Shown: in pieces, positions 62,319 through 64,000 of the stretch
Numbering within the stretch: position 1 is the stretch's first letter
Layout: each line of letters starts with the position of its first letter
DNA from: Papiliotrema nemorosa
Lineage: Eukaryota > Basidiomycota > Tremellomycetes > Tremellales > Rhynchogastremaceae
NCBI GenBank assembly: GCA_032158125.1
Contig: JASKOT010000002.1
Span: forward strand, 1,116,001 to 1,180,000
Direction of reading: 5' to 3'
Length of the DNA stretch: 64,000 nucleotides
Position numbers and translations under genes: made by a program
Notes under the pieces: model-generated
Told to the model about the DNA's origin: nothing
What the model saw: the letters and a program-made list of their open reading frames with translations, nothing else
The model's database searches: none

Positions 62319-64000
62319 ATGGCGTCACCCTCCTTGTCTCTGCTGTCCGACCCGGGGTCCCTGGCAAAGCTACAGATCCTCCTCGTACCGGTCCACACGG
62401 CGACCCCGCTGCAAGACCACACCTTTACCTACTGGTCCAACCTCATCAAGCGACACACAGTACTAAGGGGGGACGAGCTCGCTCGACCTGTCTCTACCTC
62501 GTCCCATACCCGTGGATCAAGCACCAACCCTCGAGCTAGATTCCTCCCTCCCTCGAGCTCGAGTTCAATCTCTCGCGGAGGTGCACCCAACCATGTGCAT
62601 ATCGCTTACCCCGCCCAGTCGCCCGCTCGACACTTGGCGAATTTATCTCTTCTCAGGATAGCTGCGTTCCCATTGGTGGTTATCGGAATAACGGCCGAGG
62701 CTTCCGAGGGGTACAGTATAGAAGAAGAGGATGATGGGGATATCGGACAGTCTTCCAAGACTCCTACAGTGTCCACATTTCGCCAGAGGGAAAAGGGTCC
62801 GTCCGAGAGCTTTGACGACGCTATAAGGGAACTCTTCCCGACGACTTCCCCGTTCCCCCTAGTCAAGCGGTTGATCGTCGTACCTCCCGATGCGCCCACG
62901 TCCCCTTCGCCGAGATCTTCACCAAGGAAGAACGGCAAGTCCACGCCGAGAGGGGTAGGGAAGGACCGTGGGGATATCTCTTATGCCCCGGAAGAGGGGA
63001 GAGAGGGATGGATCAGCAGGCTGCTCGGCGAGGTGGTAGGGGATGCTCTAGGGGAGCTCGGGGAACTGGTGAGTCGTATACTGAACGTTCTGACCCCAGG
63101 CGACCGCTCTGGAAACGCCGTCTGGACTCAAGACCCTCTCTGCCACCCTGCTCCCGTCCCTCACCTCGACACTGCCTATGGATCACCTATTCCCAGGTCA
63201 ATACAATACCTCCACACCCACCCTCGACGCCCCGCCTCGGTCAAGAAGTACCACACCCGTCTTGCCCCATTCCCAATCTGTCAGCGACTTATCCACCCGT
63301 AACGGCGTGGGGATTTCCCTCACCAGAGCTCTTACACCCGGTGGACGACCCACATCCGTTGGACCGCCCTCTCAACCTCCAATCACTTCCCAGTCCATCA
63401 GCCCATCACCTGTTCCTACTCCCCCCACGGCATCCTCCAACCCGTTCAGACGGTCCACGGCAATATCGAGCCCATTCACTCGGTCTTCTTCGACTGTATC
63501 GCTAGCTTCCCAAGCCTCTAGCCATTCTCCGTCCACCACCATGACGGGGACAAAGTACACCACGGCAAATCTGCACGGTCTAGCTGGAGGGCGATTGCTC
63601 AAACTGCTAGGAGATATGTACCTCCTCGCGGGAATGTACACCGATGCGATCAAGTGCTACGACGATGGTGCGGAGAGGTGTCGAGCGGTAGGAGATATTC
63701 TCTGGGAAGGTCTGGCCCGCGAGGGGCGAGCTGTCGCCGGGATTGGAGAAGCGTGGGAGGGTAGAGACGGTTCTGTGAGTTTGCATTGTATCTGCGCTGA
63801 CGCTAGAATATGACACAAGCATTTCCCAACCACCCCATTCCCGTCGAGATCCTCTCCCACTTTCTCTCTGCTCTCGCTTGCATATCCCGCGCACCCCTCC
63901 CTTACCCACCTACTATCCTCTCCCCCTCACCCCAAGCTGTATCCGGAACCCTGTCCTTTTCCGCCCCTTCCGCCTCATATCCCAGCAGTATAGGTACGGG
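62319..64000 (+). CDS. TRS120: TRAPPII subunit Trs120 (5' part)
   Basis: The gene runs off the window end, so about the first 520 residues are seen. It begins MASPSLSLLSDPGSLAKLQI and LLVPVHTATPLQDHTFTYWS, as in fungal Trs120/TRAPPC9, with HVHIAYPAQSPARHLANLSL and FPLVVIGITAEASEGYSIEE. A serine/proline-rich disordered insert occupies residues about 320-430. The TPR-like segment LLKLLGDMYLLAGMYTDAIK and CYDDGAERCRAVGDILWEGL, then AREGRAVAGIGEAWEG, is diagnostic; FPNHPIPVEILSHFLSALAC follows. TRAPPII activates Ypt31/32-type Rabs at the late Golgi. A frame starting at TTG 62268 adds 17 residues and is not used; ATG 62319 is the start. Introns are near 63070 and 63775. Confidence 0.88.

Overview
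The window looks like nuclear DNA of a basidiomycete yeast, most likely a tremellomycete related to Cryptococcus or Kwoniella. Genes are dense and lie on both strands. Almost every gene is broken by short introns of about 35-70 nt with GT donors, CTGAC/CTGAT-like branch sites and YAG acceptors. Protein families (fused allantoicase/ureidoglycolate lyase, WSC-domain, MARVEL, YAT permease) also fit. I see no rRNA, convincing tRNA, transposon or CRISPR. Because of splicing, most single open frames are only exon pieces, so gene ends here were set by joining exons by hand.

Layout. 0-16 kb: a MARVEL-type membrane protein, the large Arf exchange factor SEC7 (1.9-8.1 kb, minus), NOP10, a GT31-type glycosyltransferase, tubulin cofactor A, then three consecutive minus-strand genes for predicted secreted proteins (Kre9/Knh1-like, double-psi barrel-like, M64 peptidase). 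16-27 kb: cytosolic aspartyl-tRNA synthetase and LYS1 (divergent), RPS28 with one unusually long intron, SAGA subunit HFI1/ADA1, and SMC5. 27-36 kb: two large low-complexity proteins on the minus strand, one with RRM-like domains and one with no recognised domain. 37-44 kb: the SUMO-directed protease WSS1, a fused allantoicase plus two ureidoglycolate lyase domains, and a calpain-like protease with a signal peptide. 44-50 kb: GPI3/PIG-A and SLC1 packed 28 bp apart, and V-ATPase subunit a. 50-64 kb: a RhoGAP, an amino acid permease, a small putative mitochondrial protein, ERG19, a WSC protein, a small conserved cysteine protein, TMA16 and the 5' part of TRS120.

Most genes are housekeeping functions without an operon-like theme. 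Recurrent points are secretion and cell wall (SEC7, TRS120, GPI3, WSC, Kre9-like, GT31), nitrogen use (DAL fusion, permease, LYS1), and ribosome biogenesis (NOP10, RPS28, TMA16). The strongest observations are the three-domain purine-degradation fusion whose two lyase repeats keep the same intron position, a repeated GAGCGGGATCAAATC element in several promoters, a secreted calpain-like enzyme, and the very tight SLC1-GPI3 spacing.
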